Shown here one piece after another: positions 16,849 to 27,662 of a stretch of 64,000 bases of DNA. Location of the stretch: assembly GCA_916048095.2 (NCBI GenBank), contig OU696590.1, positions 2,842,001 to 2,906,000 on the forward strand. Direction: 5' to 3'. The first letter of the stretch is position 1, and every line of letters begins with the position of its first letter. The position numbers and the translations under genes were made by a program. This stretch comes from Sacculina carcini (lineage: Eukaryota > Arthropoda > Thecostraca > Sacculinidae). Below the pieces are notes generated by a model. That model was given only the letters and a program-made list of their open reading frames with translations, searched no databases and had not been told where the DNA came from.

Positions 16849-19800
16849 ATGTCTAGCTCCGTTTTCGATTATCTTATCTTCCAATGGAACTGCCGAAGTT
16901 TAATCCATAAGTGGCCTGAATTCCGACACATGTCCAATACCCTATCTTCAGCTATTGTAGCTATTCAGGAAACCCGTTTACTATCCTCAGATATCCCTCA
17001 CTATAACCTTCCTGACTATTGCGCTTACCATCAAATCGGCGATGCACACACGAGGAAAGGGGGTACCTCTCTCTTCATTTCTAAACATATTCCACATCAC
17101 CGCATAACGACACAAAGCTCTGTTCAACATACAGCAGCTCGCATTGAATACAAAAACATCACTTTCACCATCTGCAATGTATATCTACCGCCCAATAACA
17201 ACACTGATATTTCTCCACTCTGTGACCTAATCAAGTCCTTTCCCCATCCAATCATCCTATGTGGGGACTTCAACGCTAAAAATTCTCTATGGGGCTCTCC
17301 TTCAGCTGACAGACGTGGTGAGGAACTCGAAACTCTCCCTCTTCAACACGACCTTCACATCCTTAATAATGGATCACCAACACACCTCGTTGAACACACA
17401 GGACACATGACACACATCGATTTATCTTTCTGTTCTAGCAGCCTTGTCCCTTCTCTAAATTGGCACAACGATCGAGACCTGCATGGCAGCGACCACACCC
17501 CTATTATTATCAAATTTATCTCAAACACTGACAAAACATCAGAATCCAACAATAATCACAATTGTAGAAAATGGATAACGTCTCGAGCGGACTGGAATTA
17601 TTTCAATAAACTACTAAACATCGTTCCTCCACCTGATTTCAAAAATGCAATACCTCACATCACCCTTAAAATTATCGAAGCAGCAGAACTCAGTATTCCT
17701 TTTACATATCCAAAGATATCTCACATGAAACGTTACACCCCATGGTGGAACGCAGAATGCAAACAGGCAATCACCGACCGGAAAAGAGCACTGAGAGCCT
17801 ATCGAAATCAAAGATCCCCCCACAAATTATCACAGTATCAACGTGCCAAAGCAATTGCTAGAAAAACGATCAGACAGGCTAAACGTGGTAGCTGGACCCG
17901 CTTTCTCCTTTCCTTTAACCATCAGTCATCGATCACCAGAATTTGGTCCTTCATCCGATCACTTAAAAATTCTCAGTTCCAAACACCCAAATTTCCATCT
18001 CTCACGTTCGGAAATTGCACTACTAGCAACCAATTGATTGTTCAGACCCTTTTTGGCACATACCTAGCTAATCTATCAAAACCTTCCTATGCACCACAAG
18101 ACATATCCAAACTTTCTCCCCTTCCCACACATTCGCAGTTTCAACGCTACAACCGCCCTTTCCTGATGTCTGAGCTTATTATGTCAATAAAAAAATCTCG
18201 TTCTTCATGCCCAGGCCCCGACGGTCTTCACCCTCACTTCTTCAAATTCATGGCTGCTGACCACCTCAACTCCATCCTCCGCGCCTTCAACTCAATTTGG
18301 ACAAATAACTTTATTCCCTCTTCGTGGAAAAACTCTTTCGTAATACCTATTCCTAAACCCGGTAAACCACATCTCGAAGTTTCCTCGTATAGACCCATTC
18401 AAATTACCTCCGTTTTTTTGAAAATTTATGAAAGAATTATTTTATCACGCCTATTGGAATTTTTAGAAACCAATAACCTCCTATCACCACATCAGACAGC
18501 ATTTTGTACAGGCCGCAGCACGATTGATAACATAACAAAATTAACATCGTACATCAGGGCTGGCTTTGCCCGTAACCAACCAACGGTTGCAGTGTTTCTC
18601 GACCTTTCCTCGGCCTTCAATACCATGTCCAAATTTGCACTCATTTCACTTCTTAGAGAGAATGGACTCGCGGGACACCTCTTCCTTTTCCTCAAGGAGT
18701 ACCTATCTGGCCGGACTTTCCAAGTCAAAACCACTAGTATCTCTACTTCCTTCAATCAAGAGGATGGAGTCACCCAGGGCAGTGTAATATCACCGACACT
18801 ATTTAACGTTTCCGTCTGCCAACTCACTGAATCGCTACCACCTTCGGTGAAATATAGCTTATATGCCGATGACATTGTTCTGTGGTGCACTGGAAACCAC
18901 CTACCATCTATCCTTTCAATATTACAACTTTCCCTAGATCAAATTTCACACAAATGCAACACTTTCGGTTTCCAAATCTCGACCCAAAAAACAACAGCTA
19001 TAGTCTTTAGAAAATATTCCTCTCCCCCCCTCAGCTCTCTCACCCCCCTGGTAATCCACGGTACACCCATAAACTTTTCTACGAAAACAAAATACCTAGG
19101 TTTTTTCCTGGATTCCAGACTAACAATGAAACCCCATGTTGATTCGTGTAAGACCAAAGCTATAAAACGACTGAGCATTCTGAAGTGTGTATCGAATAAG
19201 TCTTACGGTGCTGATCGCGCCATACTTACACGCATCTTCAAAACCTTGATCAGGCCCATTCTCGAGTACGGCGCAACATGTCTGGCTTTCTCGTCACCAA
19301 ACGTGCTTCGACCACTTGATATCATTCAGAATCACTGCTTGCGTACAATTTCCGGCTGTCATCCGACCACCCCTATTGGAAAACTCCACCGGGAACTGGG
19401 GATCATATCCCTTTACACTAGACGACTCCAAAAATGCGTGAAATACGGTCTGAAAATCCTTGAGGATCCATTTCATCCTTGTCACAATCTCATGTCTCAA
19501 ATGAACTCTTTAATATCACTTCCGCCTGACATCATTCGCCGAAACTGTGGCTTTACTTTTGCCATGGCCTACTCACTAGCGAAAAAAGAAATCGGTTTCC
19601 TGTCAGTTCCGCTTACCACACCGTGCGCCCCGCCGCGTCCACAGGACCTTCAACTATCTTTCGACACACTAGAAATCCCCAGCAAACAACTATGTTTACC
19701 CCATATGGTCTCCCAAAACTTTCTGGAATACCGCAACACGACCCCCTCGTACACATACCTCTACACAGACGGATCTAGACACAATGACGAGGTGGGATGT

Positions 19801-20577
19801 GCCGTCGTTGTACCTCACCTATCCGCGGAACTCACTTTTAAACTTCCTCACTACGTATCTATTTTCATTGCAGAGTCCTTCGCCATTCTCCAGGCCCTCG
19901 TCTTCATAAAAGATAACGAAATTATGCTTTCTGTCATTGTCTCCGACTCTCTTTCCGTGTTACAATCTCTCTCCTCTTTCACCACCAAAAACCCCATCTG
20001 TAAACAGATTATCAACCTTCACGAGAACCTCACCTTATCTGGCTTTTCCATTAAATTTCTATGGATTCCGAGTCACATGGGCATCCACGGCAACGAACTC
20101 GCTGACTCTTCAGCAAGGCGTGCCATTTCCCACCAAAACATCACTATCCCTCCCTTATCGGCCACTGACCTTTTCCCATGGGTTCAACGTCTAACCGGGC
20201 ACCTCTACTTCTCCAAACTTTTTTCCAACATGTCAGACCATACAAACTGCATTCAGCATTATATGAAACACAGACACCAAATTCCACATCGGTCTAGATT
20301 AATTGATAAAGCTCTCATCCGACTCAGAACCGGACACACATACATCACACACAGACATCTGCTGAACCGTGAGGAACCACCCACTTGTAGTAGGTGCCGG
20401 GTCCCCATCACTGTATCCCACCTCCTACTGCACTGTAAATATTTCGAACACCAAAGATCCTTCCTAATGTCGCAGCTCCCTTCTACTGCTGATCTGGACT
20501 TCTTGCTCTACCACCCAAACGCCCTAGAGCCTCTGTTATCCTTTTTACGCACGACCGCTCTCATCGACCGCATCTGA
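16849..20577 (+). CDS. LINE ORF2: endonuclease, reverse transcriptase, RNase H
   Basis: 1,242 residues, uninterrupted. An APE-type endonuclease spans about residues 8-225 (QWNCRS, IQETRLL, CGDFNAKNSLWGS, GSDHTPI). RT spans about 430-770 with SYRPIQITSVFLKIYERI, VFLDLSSAFNTM, DGVTQGSVISPTLFN and the active site YADDIVLW near residue 672. RNase H spans about 965-1090 (YTDGSR, AESFAILQAL, VSDSLSVL, WIPSHMGIHGNELAD) with its Asp/Glu/Asp/Asp set present. A C-terminal CCHC-like motif (CSRCRVPITVSHLLLHC) follows near 1180. These domains nick the target, copy the RNA onto it and degrade the template. All catalytic signatures I can check are intact, so the copy could be active. Confidence 0.93.
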   Translation: MSSSVFDYLIFQWNCRSLIHKWPEFRHMSNTLSSAIVAIQETRLLSSDIPHYNLPDYCAYHQIGDAHTRKGGTSLFISKHIPHHRITTQSSVQHTAARIEYKNITFTICNVYLPPNNNTDISPLCDLIKSFPHPIILCGDFNAKNSLWGSPSADRRGEELETLPLQHDLHILNNGSPTHLVEHTGHMTHIDLSFCSSSLVPSLNWHNDRDLHGSDHTPIIIKFISNTDKTSESNNNHNCRKWITSRADWNYFNKLLNIVPPPDFKNAIPHITLKIIEAAELSIPFTYPKISHMKRYTPWWNAECKQAITDRKRALRAYRNQRSPHKLSQYQRAKAIARKTIRQAKRGSWTRFLLSFNHQSSITRIWSFIRSLKNSQFQTPKFPSLTFGNCTTSNQLIVQTLFGTYLANLSKPSYAPQDISKLSPLPTHSQFQRYNRPFLMSELIMSIKKSRSSCPGPDGLHPHFFKFMAADHLNSILRAFNSIWTNNFIPSSWKNSFVIPIPKPGKPHLEVSSYRPIQITSVFLKIYERIILSRLLEFLETNNLLSPHQTAFCTGRSTIDNITKLTSYIRAGFARNQPTVAVFLDLSSAFNTMSKFALISLLRENGLAGHLFLFLKEYLSGRTFQVKTTSISTSFNQEDGVTQGSVISPTLFNVSVCQLTESLPPSVKYSLYADDIVLWCTGNHLPSILSILQLSLDQISHKCNTFGFQISTQKTTAIVFRKYSSPPLSSLTPLVIHGTPINFSTKTKYLGFFLDSRLTMKPHVDSCKTKAIKRLSILKCVSNKSYGADRAILTRIFKTLIRPILEYGATCLAFSSPNVLRPLDIIQNHCLRTISGCHPTTPIGKLHRELGIISLYTRRLQKCVKYGLKILEDPFHPCHNLMSQMNSLISLPPDIIRRNCGFTFAMAYSLAKKEIGFLSVPLTTPCAPPRPQDLQLSFDTLEIPSKQLCLPHMVSQNFLEYRNTTPSYTYLYTDGSRHNDEVGCAVVVPHLSAELTFKLPHYVSIFIAESFAILQALVFIKDNEIMLSVIVSDSLSVLQSLSSFTTKNPICKQIINLHENLTLSGFSIKFLWIPSHMGIHGNELADSSARRAISHQNITIPPLSATDLFPWVQRLTGHLYFSKLFSNMSDHTNCIQHYMKHRHQIPHRSRLIDKALIRLRTGHTYITHRHLLNREEPPTCSRCRVPITVSHLLLHCKYFEHQRSFLMSQLPSTADLDFLLYHPNALEPLLSFLRTTALIDRI

Positions 20578-21039
20578 TCATCCGACAACCCTCAAGCCAC
20601 TACCACCAATATCCATAGCTTCAATACTCATTTCTCCGCACAAAACGTCTACCCGAACAGCCCGAAGTATATAACTCCAGACTGAATCAATCTGAACATC
20701 TGCACTTGAGCCTGAACTGAGCTACGTGCAGTAACCAACAAAAAAAAAAAAAAAAAAAAAAAAACGTGGAATGCACTCGTTTATGTACGATAAGTACTTT
20801 TCAATGTAAATTACTTGTATTAAGTGTGTTTCAGATATGTTAATTTGCACGTGTTATCCAACAAAGTTAAACGTTTATTGTCAAACAGTTCCTCAATTGC
20901 TAATGGTGTTGTTCATATATATATTCGCAGATATTGTGATCATTGCTGGTGAATACATTAGCAAATGGTGAATACTTATTTATGATCACAATATATGAAC
21001 GAGTGCATTCCACGTTTTACTAAAATAAACCAGAGTCGT

Positions 21040-22622
21040 TACACCTACCAGACGACATCGCCTTCACAGGAGACGTCTACCAATCCGTTACATGGGACAA
21101 CGTCCGAACTGCGACCACTAGTGACGAAAACTTCCGGCAACTTCAGGAGTTCATCGAATGGGGTTTCCCCTCATCCTCAGAGAAAATGCCCTCCGAAATC
21201 AGAAACTTCCATAAGTTCAGAGCCGATCTCACCAGCCACGATGGCGTCCTGCTGTACAAAGACCGCGTCGTCATACCGCCATCCCTACGAACACGCATCC
21301 TACAGGCACTGCACTCCGCCCACCAAGGCGTCACGCAAATGTGTTCTCGGGCGGAATCATCGGTTTTCTGGCCGGGACTGACTCTTGACATAACAAACGT
21401 GCGTTCACGATGTCAAGCGTGCAATCGAATGGCACCATCCCAGCCACACTCTCCACCAACGCCACCAATCGCTCCATCATACCCGTTCCAGCAAATAGTC
21501 AGTGACTATTTCAGTTATCGTGGCAACACGTATCTTGTCATTGTCGACAGATACAGCAATTGGCCGATCGTCGAAAAGGCCAACGACGGAGCCTTAGGGC
21601 TGATCTCCGCCCTGCGCTGCACGTTTGTAACATACGGAATCAGCGATGAGATTACCTCAGACGGCGGCCCGGAATTTACGTCGAAACAGACACAACAGTT
21701 TCTCCGAAGCTGGGGTGTCTCACACCGCGTCTCATCGGTAGCACACCCACACAGTAAGTGCCGAGCGTAGGTCGGTGTGAAAACGGTAAAACGTCTAATA
21801 ACACAGAACACTGATAACTATGGACGCCTCGACACAGATCAATTCCAAAAAGCAATTCTGCAATACCGCAACACCCCCGATCCCATCACTCATGTCTCCC
21901 CCGCCATGTGCATATTTGGCAGACAGATCAGAGATGCCATACCCATACACCCCGGTAAATACGAACCTCACCCCACCTGGAGAGAAACACTTCAGGCAAG
22001 AGAAGAAGCATTGCGAAAGCGTCACATGGTCATGGCGGAACGCCTCACCGAACATACACGACACCTCCCACCTCTGGTCGTCGGTGATCATGTGCGTATT
22101 CAAAACCAGACAGGTCCACATCCCACCAAATGGGACAAAACTGGTATCGTAGTCGAGGTCCGCCAGTTCGACCAATACGTAATTCGTGTTGACGGGTCAG
22201 GCCGTGTCACGTTGAGAAACCGCCGATTCCTTCGCAAATACATACCCTTCATACAGCGCTATCCGTTAACGTTCACTCCGGACACCCCATCTAACAGTGG
22301 ACCAGAGTTCCGTCAACCAATGGAGTCAAACAGGCCAACCACGCCCGACCATTCGACGGACCAACCAACCGCACCAAACCAAACATCCAAACCTGACAGG
22401 ACAATCGCGTCTGATCAGCTGACGGCGTCACACAGGCCAACTGCACCTGACCAGCCGAACGTGGCTGCATCACCGATGCCAGCCACGACACCGTTGGCAC
22501 GACCCTCAGAGTCGGAGGGACCATCACCAGAATATGGTGAACTACCGGCCCGTTGCAACGAGTGTCCCACAAGACACCGTCGTCCACCGGCGTGGATGCT
22601 CACTGGTGATTACGTCCTCTGA
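21040..22622 (+). pseudogene. Gypsy-4 integrase with a nonsense codon at the catalytic Glu
   Basis: In one continuous frame the sequence gives an HHCC zinc-binding region (HSAHQG...CQAC), the core with its two Asp positions (IVSDYFSYRGNTYL and ITSDGGPEFTS), and the C-terminal domain ending in VTLRNRRFLRKYIP plus a Pro/Thr-rich tail. The only interruption is TAG at 21768-21770, where family alignment expects the third catalytic residue, Glu; GAG to TAG is one base change. Integrase joins cDNA to the host chromosome, so this copy is inactive. It is closely related to the integrase tail of Gypsy-2. Confidence 0.85.
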
Positions 22623-23358
22623 TAACCAGCGCTTACATGGCCAATATCAGTCTCCCGACAGTCGACTTGGGGGGCGTAGAGAAGTATTGAGAAGGCATAT
22701 GCTGCGCGGCGAGCACGTTCACTCTGGTTTATTTTAGTAAAACGTGGAATGCACTCGTTCATGTACGATAAGTACTTTTCAATGTAAATTACTTGTATTA
22801 AGTGTGTTTCAGATATGTTAATTTGCACGTGTTATCCAACAAAGTTAAACGTTCATTGTCAAACAGTTCCTCAATTGCTAATGGTGTTGTTCATATATAT
22901 ATTCGCAGATATTGTGATCATTGCTGGTGAATACATTAGCAAATGGTGAATACTTATTTAAATATATGCAACGCAACCGGTAAAACACAGCAAATACACC
23001 CAAAATTAGAAACTCGGCAATCCGCGCATGCTTGAAGACAATCGCGTTCAGAGCATGCACTTCACAGTCATACATGCGTGGCATACACAAAACTACATAA
23101 CAGTAGAAACAATTTAAGCACACGAATTGTCCATGCCAGCACGAATCCCGATGCAAGTGACATGTGGCAGTAAACAGGTATGATCGCAGTACAAACACGG
23201 AGCAAAATGGCACATAAAACATGATACACAAAACAAGCAGGGTTGCGCACGTGTGTCAAAAGTACGAATAACACGCGACTGTACATATGCGTAACACATC
23301 AAACGCATAGTTATGTATCAAATATATACGTACGGGTATACACATTTACAGATACAAG

Positions 23359-25926
23359 TTATACATACAAGTAATACATGTATAAGTTAAACACTGAATA
23401 AATCAAAAGTAATGAAAATCTGGGTGAATTTTGAATCTCACTGTTCATCCGGCTCGAGTTATAGTATAGTGGCGGCGAAGCACGTGGAGCCGACATCGGA
23501 ACAGGTGGCGCGCTGGCGGATGTTCTCGGGGCCGGTGTAGGCGTTTGTGTTGTCTGTCGTGGCGGCGTGGTCGGCGAAACAGCGGCGGATACGACGGCCG
23601 GTTTCAGGCGGTCGATGGACACAGTTTCGGACCCACCGGTCGGCAGGGAGATTTTGAACACCTTGGGTGACCTGGAGAGTACCCGAAATGGACCGCGATA
23701 CGGTGATTCAAGCGGCCGGCGGACTCGATCCACGCGCACCCACACCTGCTCGCAGGTGATCAGTCGAGCAGGCACGTAGGACGCCGGTGTACAATGCGCT
23801 GTGCCAGCAGACATGCTGCGAAAATCCACCTCCTGCATCCTCCTGGTAAGGTCTACCCCGAAATCGTGCTGTGCCTTAGTTGAGACGGTATCGCCCGTCG
23901 GGACTCGCGGGCACAGCAGATATCCGCCGGTGACGGCCGTGAAGGGTGAGACACCGGATTCCGTAGGCAACAGTCGCACTCCCAACATGACCACGGGCAG
24001 CGCTGAGAGCCAGCACTGTTTGCGGGTCAAAATGGAAGTTTTAATAACCCGATGAAGCCGCTCCACAAGCCAATTGGATTCCGGTCTGTATGCCGTGGTC
24101 CGTATGCGGTGAAACCCGACTAACTGTGCGAGCTCAATGAATAGCCCCGACTCAAATTGGGTGCCACGATGGGTCACCACACGCAATGGCACACCGAACC
24201 TGGACACCCACTGGGTCATGAAAGCCTCAGCGACGGACGCGGCAGTGATGTCTGTCATCGGTACGGCCTCCGACCAGCGACTGGCTCTGTCGATACAGGT
24301 CAGGATGTACCGATAGGGGGTGGAGAAAGGATGACAGCGCGATGTGGCAGGCGGCAGAGGTCCAACGATATCAATGTGGACACACTCAAAGCGCATGCTG
24401 GACACTGAGAAGTCAGTCAGAGGCAATTTGGTGTGCCGGGTGATCTTGGCCTGCTGACAGTCTATGCAATTCCGCACCCACGATTCAATGTCATGTTCCA
24501 TTCTCGGCCAGACGTACCGATACTTCAACATTTTGATGCTAGCCGTTGTGCCAGGATGGCAGAGGCCATGCATTTGTTGGAAGACCGGTAGGCGACATTT
24601 TACTGGCAAAAACGGTCTGGGATGCGGTGTTGATGTGTCACACATCAAGATGTGATCACCGGACGTCTTGAATGGCGTGAGCGACGCAGCGGCAGTCTGT
24701 GTCTCGGCGTCATCTGCCTGGGCACGTGCAATCCCGGGTAGGTCGCAGACATCTACATGGACAGCGTTCGCGGTGCACGAGAGGCAGTCTGCAACTCGGT
24801 TATCCGCGCCCCTGATGTGCTGTACGTCGGACACATACTCGGTGATGTAGGACCAGTGTCTCTGTTGACGGTCCGACTTGGCCACCTTCGGACTGGTGAA
24901 CGCAGAGACAAGTGGTTTGTGGTCCGTCAACAGAGTCACCGATCGACCCTCCAAGTAGTGCCGGAAATGCATAACGGCATAGTACGCGGCCAGAAGCTCC
25001 CGGTCATAGACCGAGTACTTGCGCTGAGCAGTGGAGAGCTTCTTGGAAAAGAAGGAAATTGGCTGTGGTGTGCCATCAACCATCTGGTGAAGGGCGGCAC
25101 CAGCTGCGGTGGAAGAGCAGTCCGTCACGAGCTGCAAATTGGAGCAGTCCGGCTGTGGATGCGGCAGAGCGCAAGCGTCCACCAGTGCTTGTTTAATGTT
25201 GTTGAAGGATGTTATCTCCCCGTCGTTGAGAGTGATCTTCTTGGCATTTGGTTGGACTCTGGTCAGCTCTGACAAGGGATGAATGATGTTGGCAAAGCCG
25301 GGTATCATGCGTCTGTAGAACCCAACCATGCCGAGAAAACGGCGGAGAGAAGCGGAGTCACACGGCTGCGGAAAGTCGGTGATGGCAGATACCTTGTTTG
25401 CCGGCGGAAGCACGCCTTCCGCCGTAATCTTGTGGCCAAGGAAATCGACGCTATCCTTGAAAAAAGAACACTTCTCCAACGACAGACGCAGACCATGACG
25501 CTCGAAGACATCAAAGACGGCAGACAGATCACGATTGTGCTGTTCCTCGTCTCGGGAGAAAACTAACACGTCATCGAGATAGACGAAGGTGCACTGTAGA
25601 TGCGACAGGATATTATTCATTAGGCGCTGAAAAGTGGCCCCAGCATTCCGCAGTCCCATCGGCATGAATAAATACTCGAAAAGGCCAAATGGTGTGACGA
25701 CAGCAGTTTTCGCTATGTCAGCCTCATTCATCGGCACTTGATAGTACGTCTGAAGGAGATCGAGCTTTGAAAACACCGTCATGCCAGATAGACGTGCCGA
25801 CAAATCTTGGATATGTGGCAGCGGGTACCTGTCGGGTACCGTCCGGTCGTTCAATGTGCGGTAATCGCCCGTGATACGCCACTCACCCGGAGTCTTGGCG
25901 ACCAGGTGGAGCGGAGAAGACCACGG
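23359..25926 (-). CDS. Gypsy-1 pol, second part: RT, RNase H, integrase
   Basis: This continues the pol frame that stops at the Gypsy-2 insertion; counting the target duplication once, the frame is kept. RT has GDYRTLND, FSKLDLLQTYYQVP and the active site YLDDVLVFS. RNase H follows (LVTDCSSTAAGAAL, YSVYDRELLAAYYAV, LLTDHKPLV). Integrase has its HHCC region (HGLCHPG...CIDC) and core (FECVHIDIVGPLPP). The second catalytic Asp, normally in a TDRGTQFE-type motif, is His here (codon 24169-24171), while the later Glu in WLVERLHR is present. The C-terminal tail is Pro/Thr-rich. No stops or frameshifts are visible, so the D-to-H change is the one clear defect apart from the insertions. Confidence 0.85.
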   Translation of the reverse strand, partial: PWSSPLHLVAKTPGEWRITGDYRTLNDRTVPDRYPLPHIQDLSARLSGMTVFSKLDLLQTYYQVPMNEADIAKTAVVTPFGLFEYLFMPMGLRNAGATFQRLMNNILSHLQCTFVYLDDVLVFSRDEEQHNRDLSAVFDVFERHGLRLSLEKCSFFKDSVDFLGHKITAEGVLPPANKVSAITDFPQPCDSASLRRFLGMVGFYRRMIPGFANIIHPLSELTRVQPNAKKITLNDGEITSFNNIKQALVDACALPHPQPDCSNLQLVTDCSSTAAGAALHQMVDGTPQPISFFSKKLSTAQRKYSVYDRELLAAYYAVMHFRHYLEGRSVTLLTDHKPLVSAFTSPKVAKSDRQQRHWSYITEYVSDVQHIRGADNRVADCLSCTANAVHVDVCDLPGIARAQADDAETQTAAASLTPFKTSGDHILMCDTSTPHPRPFLPVKCRLPVFQQMHGLCHPGTTASIKMLKYRYVWPRMEHDIESWVRNCIDCQQAKITRHTKLPLTDFSVSSMRFECVHIDIVGPLPPATSRCHPFSTPYRYILTCIDRASRWSEAVPMTDITAASVAEAFMTQWVSRFGVPLRVVTHRGTQFESGLFIELAQLVGFHRIRTTAYRPESNWLVERLHRVIKTSILTRKQCWLSALPVVMLGVRLLPTESGVSPFTAVTGGYLLCPRVPTGDTVSTKAQHDFGVDLTRRMQEVDFRSMSAGTAHCTPASYVPARLITCEQVWVRVDRVRRPLESPYRGPFRVLSRSPKVFKISLPTGGSETVSIDRLKPAVVSAAVSPTTPPRQTTQTPTPAPRTSASAPPVPMSAPRASPPLYYNSSRMNSEIQNSPRFSLLLIYSVFNLYMYYLYV

Positions 25927-26304
25927 TGAGCTGTAGGGTAATCGTGTGTATACGAGGTACTCGTTAGTCCCGTCACTATTGGCACTGACATCTCTATTGT
26001 TGATGCTTATTCAATGCAGTGTTATCGTTTATTGACTGAAGGTATTTTCGATGTCTAATAATAAATATCCATGTAAACCAATTACGATTATTCATTTTCA
26101 CTTTCGCGTGCAACCATATCGCCCTTCAGGAGATGTAGTCCCACTTTGTGTCAATTTAATGTGTCAATGTTATATATTGGACGTGTTATCTATTGTGTTT
26201 CAGCTGTTAGCATTCTGTGGTATTTGGAATACAATCGTTGCAGAATGTCTTTCTGATCATGCTAACAGCTTCAGAACTCAACAGCTCAAGTGAATTCTAG
26301 TATC

Positions 26305-26979
26305 ATGACTGTCTCACTCCGATGCGAAGCTAGCGGCTGCGATGAGGTCAAGAGGGCGGACGATCTCGCAACATGTGTCGCTCTGATGCAGCTGCATCAG
26401 AAAAATAAACACGAATAATGCGAAGGATCGCGCCAGAAACCTCCACGGATCAGTCGTTCGGTATTACAGCGAGCGATCGGAGAAGACGAATGGGCCGCGT
26501 TCTCACGACGCTGGAATGTCTTCAAGAATGGCACCAATCTTACGCCCACAAGCGTCACCGCACAATTGATTGCTTGCTGTGAGCCCGAGTTGGAAGCCAC
26601 GCTCTACAGAGAGGACCCCTCAATCGCCGAAAAGTCAGAAACAGAGGTCATGGCGTCGATGAAGAAACTGGCTGTGTTGAGCGTTCCGTTATGCGCAAGA
26701 AGAGCCCAACTGCTCCGCACAACGCAAGATGTCGGCGAACCTGTCCGACAATTCGTGGCGATACTTCGAGGAATGGCGAGCGTCTGTCAGTGGGCGAAAC
26801 AGGGACCATGTAGCACTAGCGGGTGCGCGGGCGTCACGCACATCAATTACGCAGACGATGTCGTCAAGCTGGTGATGGTGAACGGCTTGGCAGATGAAGA
26901 GATTCGCAAAGACCTCCTAGGCAGCACCGACGTGGACATGCCACTTAACGATGTCGTGGCCATAATTGATGGCAAATAA
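26305..26979 (+). pseudogene. Gypsy-2 gag remnant
   Basis: An ATG at 26305 opens a short Cys-containing N-terminus (MTVSLRCEASGCDEV) that stops after about 37 codons. A second frame, 26566-26979, gives a Gag-like helical region (LRTTQDVGEPVRQFVAILRG, INYADDVVKLVMVNGLADEE). The word YADD here is coincidental and not an RT site. Stops and frame changes separate the pieces. Confidence 0.65.
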
Positions 26980-26994
26980 ATCGCCGCCAGGGTT

Positions 26995-27660
26995 TTGTCG
27001 CCCGACGACATGAGGGTCGCCGCCAGCGCCTACAAAAAATCCACCGCTCCACGACACCAACCAATAACGCCGACACCTAGCGCCGATGATCAAGCGAAGA
27101 CAAAGCGCAAGTTTCGTTGCCAGTGTGGCCGCATGACGCCGCAGTTTGGTGTTATCCGGGGCAAGATAAAAGAGTTTTCCTCGTGCTTGGAGTGCTGGAA
27201 GAAATCAAGATCACGTCAATCCGCCCCAGCCGCAGAGCATAGTTCGATCGAGTCTCTGTTTCATCACGTCACAGCGGTAGAAACGAGCACGCACACCGTA
27301 GACGTAGTGGATAGGCGTAATCGAGGTACATTGGACAACACGAACCGGCGAGTATTTGCAGACTCGGTCGAGTGGTTCACGGCAGAGTCGCACTCAAATC
27401 CAACGTTGGACCTCAGCGTGTCTGTGGATGCGGAGATGTACGACAAAATGAGGCTGAGCAGGCCCCACGCGCGAACAGCCACTCTCAAGACTATCGCAGA
27501 CTCCGGAGCACAGGTGTGTTTAATGGGTCTGTCAACCCTGAAAAAGCTCGGTTTACGAAAGGTTCATTTGAGTAAGGTTACAAAAAGGATTGTCGCCGCA
27601 AACAGCGACGAAATCAACATTCTGGGAGCTGTGTTCCTGATACTGACCGGTCGCGACCCC
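26995..27660 (+). pseudogene. Gypsy-2 Gag C-terminus and aspartic protease
   Basis: Contains a cysteine cluster (CQCGRMTPQFG...CLEC) where a nucleocapsid would be, then TIADSGAQVCLMG, the aspartic protease active-site loop (DSG), near 27495-27530. The frame shifts near 27660 into the RT frame. Confidence 0.7.
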
Positions 27661-27662
27661 AA

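Larger units (their letters stand above)
15391..20760 (+). mobile_element. Full-length, apparently intact I-type LINE
   Basis: About 5.37 kb: a 141-base 5' UTR, ORF1, a 24-base gap, ORF2, a 160-base 3' UTR and a poly(A) tail of roughly 25. It is flanked by a perfect 14-base target duplication AAAACGTGGAATGC (15377-15390 and 20761-20774), part of which overlaps the poly(A). Both ORFs are open. ORF1 zinc knuckles together with an RNase H domain in ORF2 place it in the I superfamily. Confidence 0.92.
15318..22960 (+). mobile_element. Gypsy-4: truncated Gypsy element with near-identical LTRs
   Basis: LTR copies are 15318-15390 plus 20775-20982 (split by a LINE) and 22680-22960, each 281 bases and differing at about two positions. 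They do not begin and end with the usual TG...CA, so exact borders are uncertain. The internal part lacks gag, protease and RT and begins with a 47-base inverted piece of its own LTR (20989-21035). It then carries only integrase (21040-22622). A purine run CTTGGGGGGCG precedes the 3' LTR. Confidence 0.75.

Noticed and set aside
26827..26860. YADD motif as a second RT active site
   Set aside because: It lies in the Gag-like part of Gypsy-2 with no surrounding RT motifs; the true active site is VDD near 28510.
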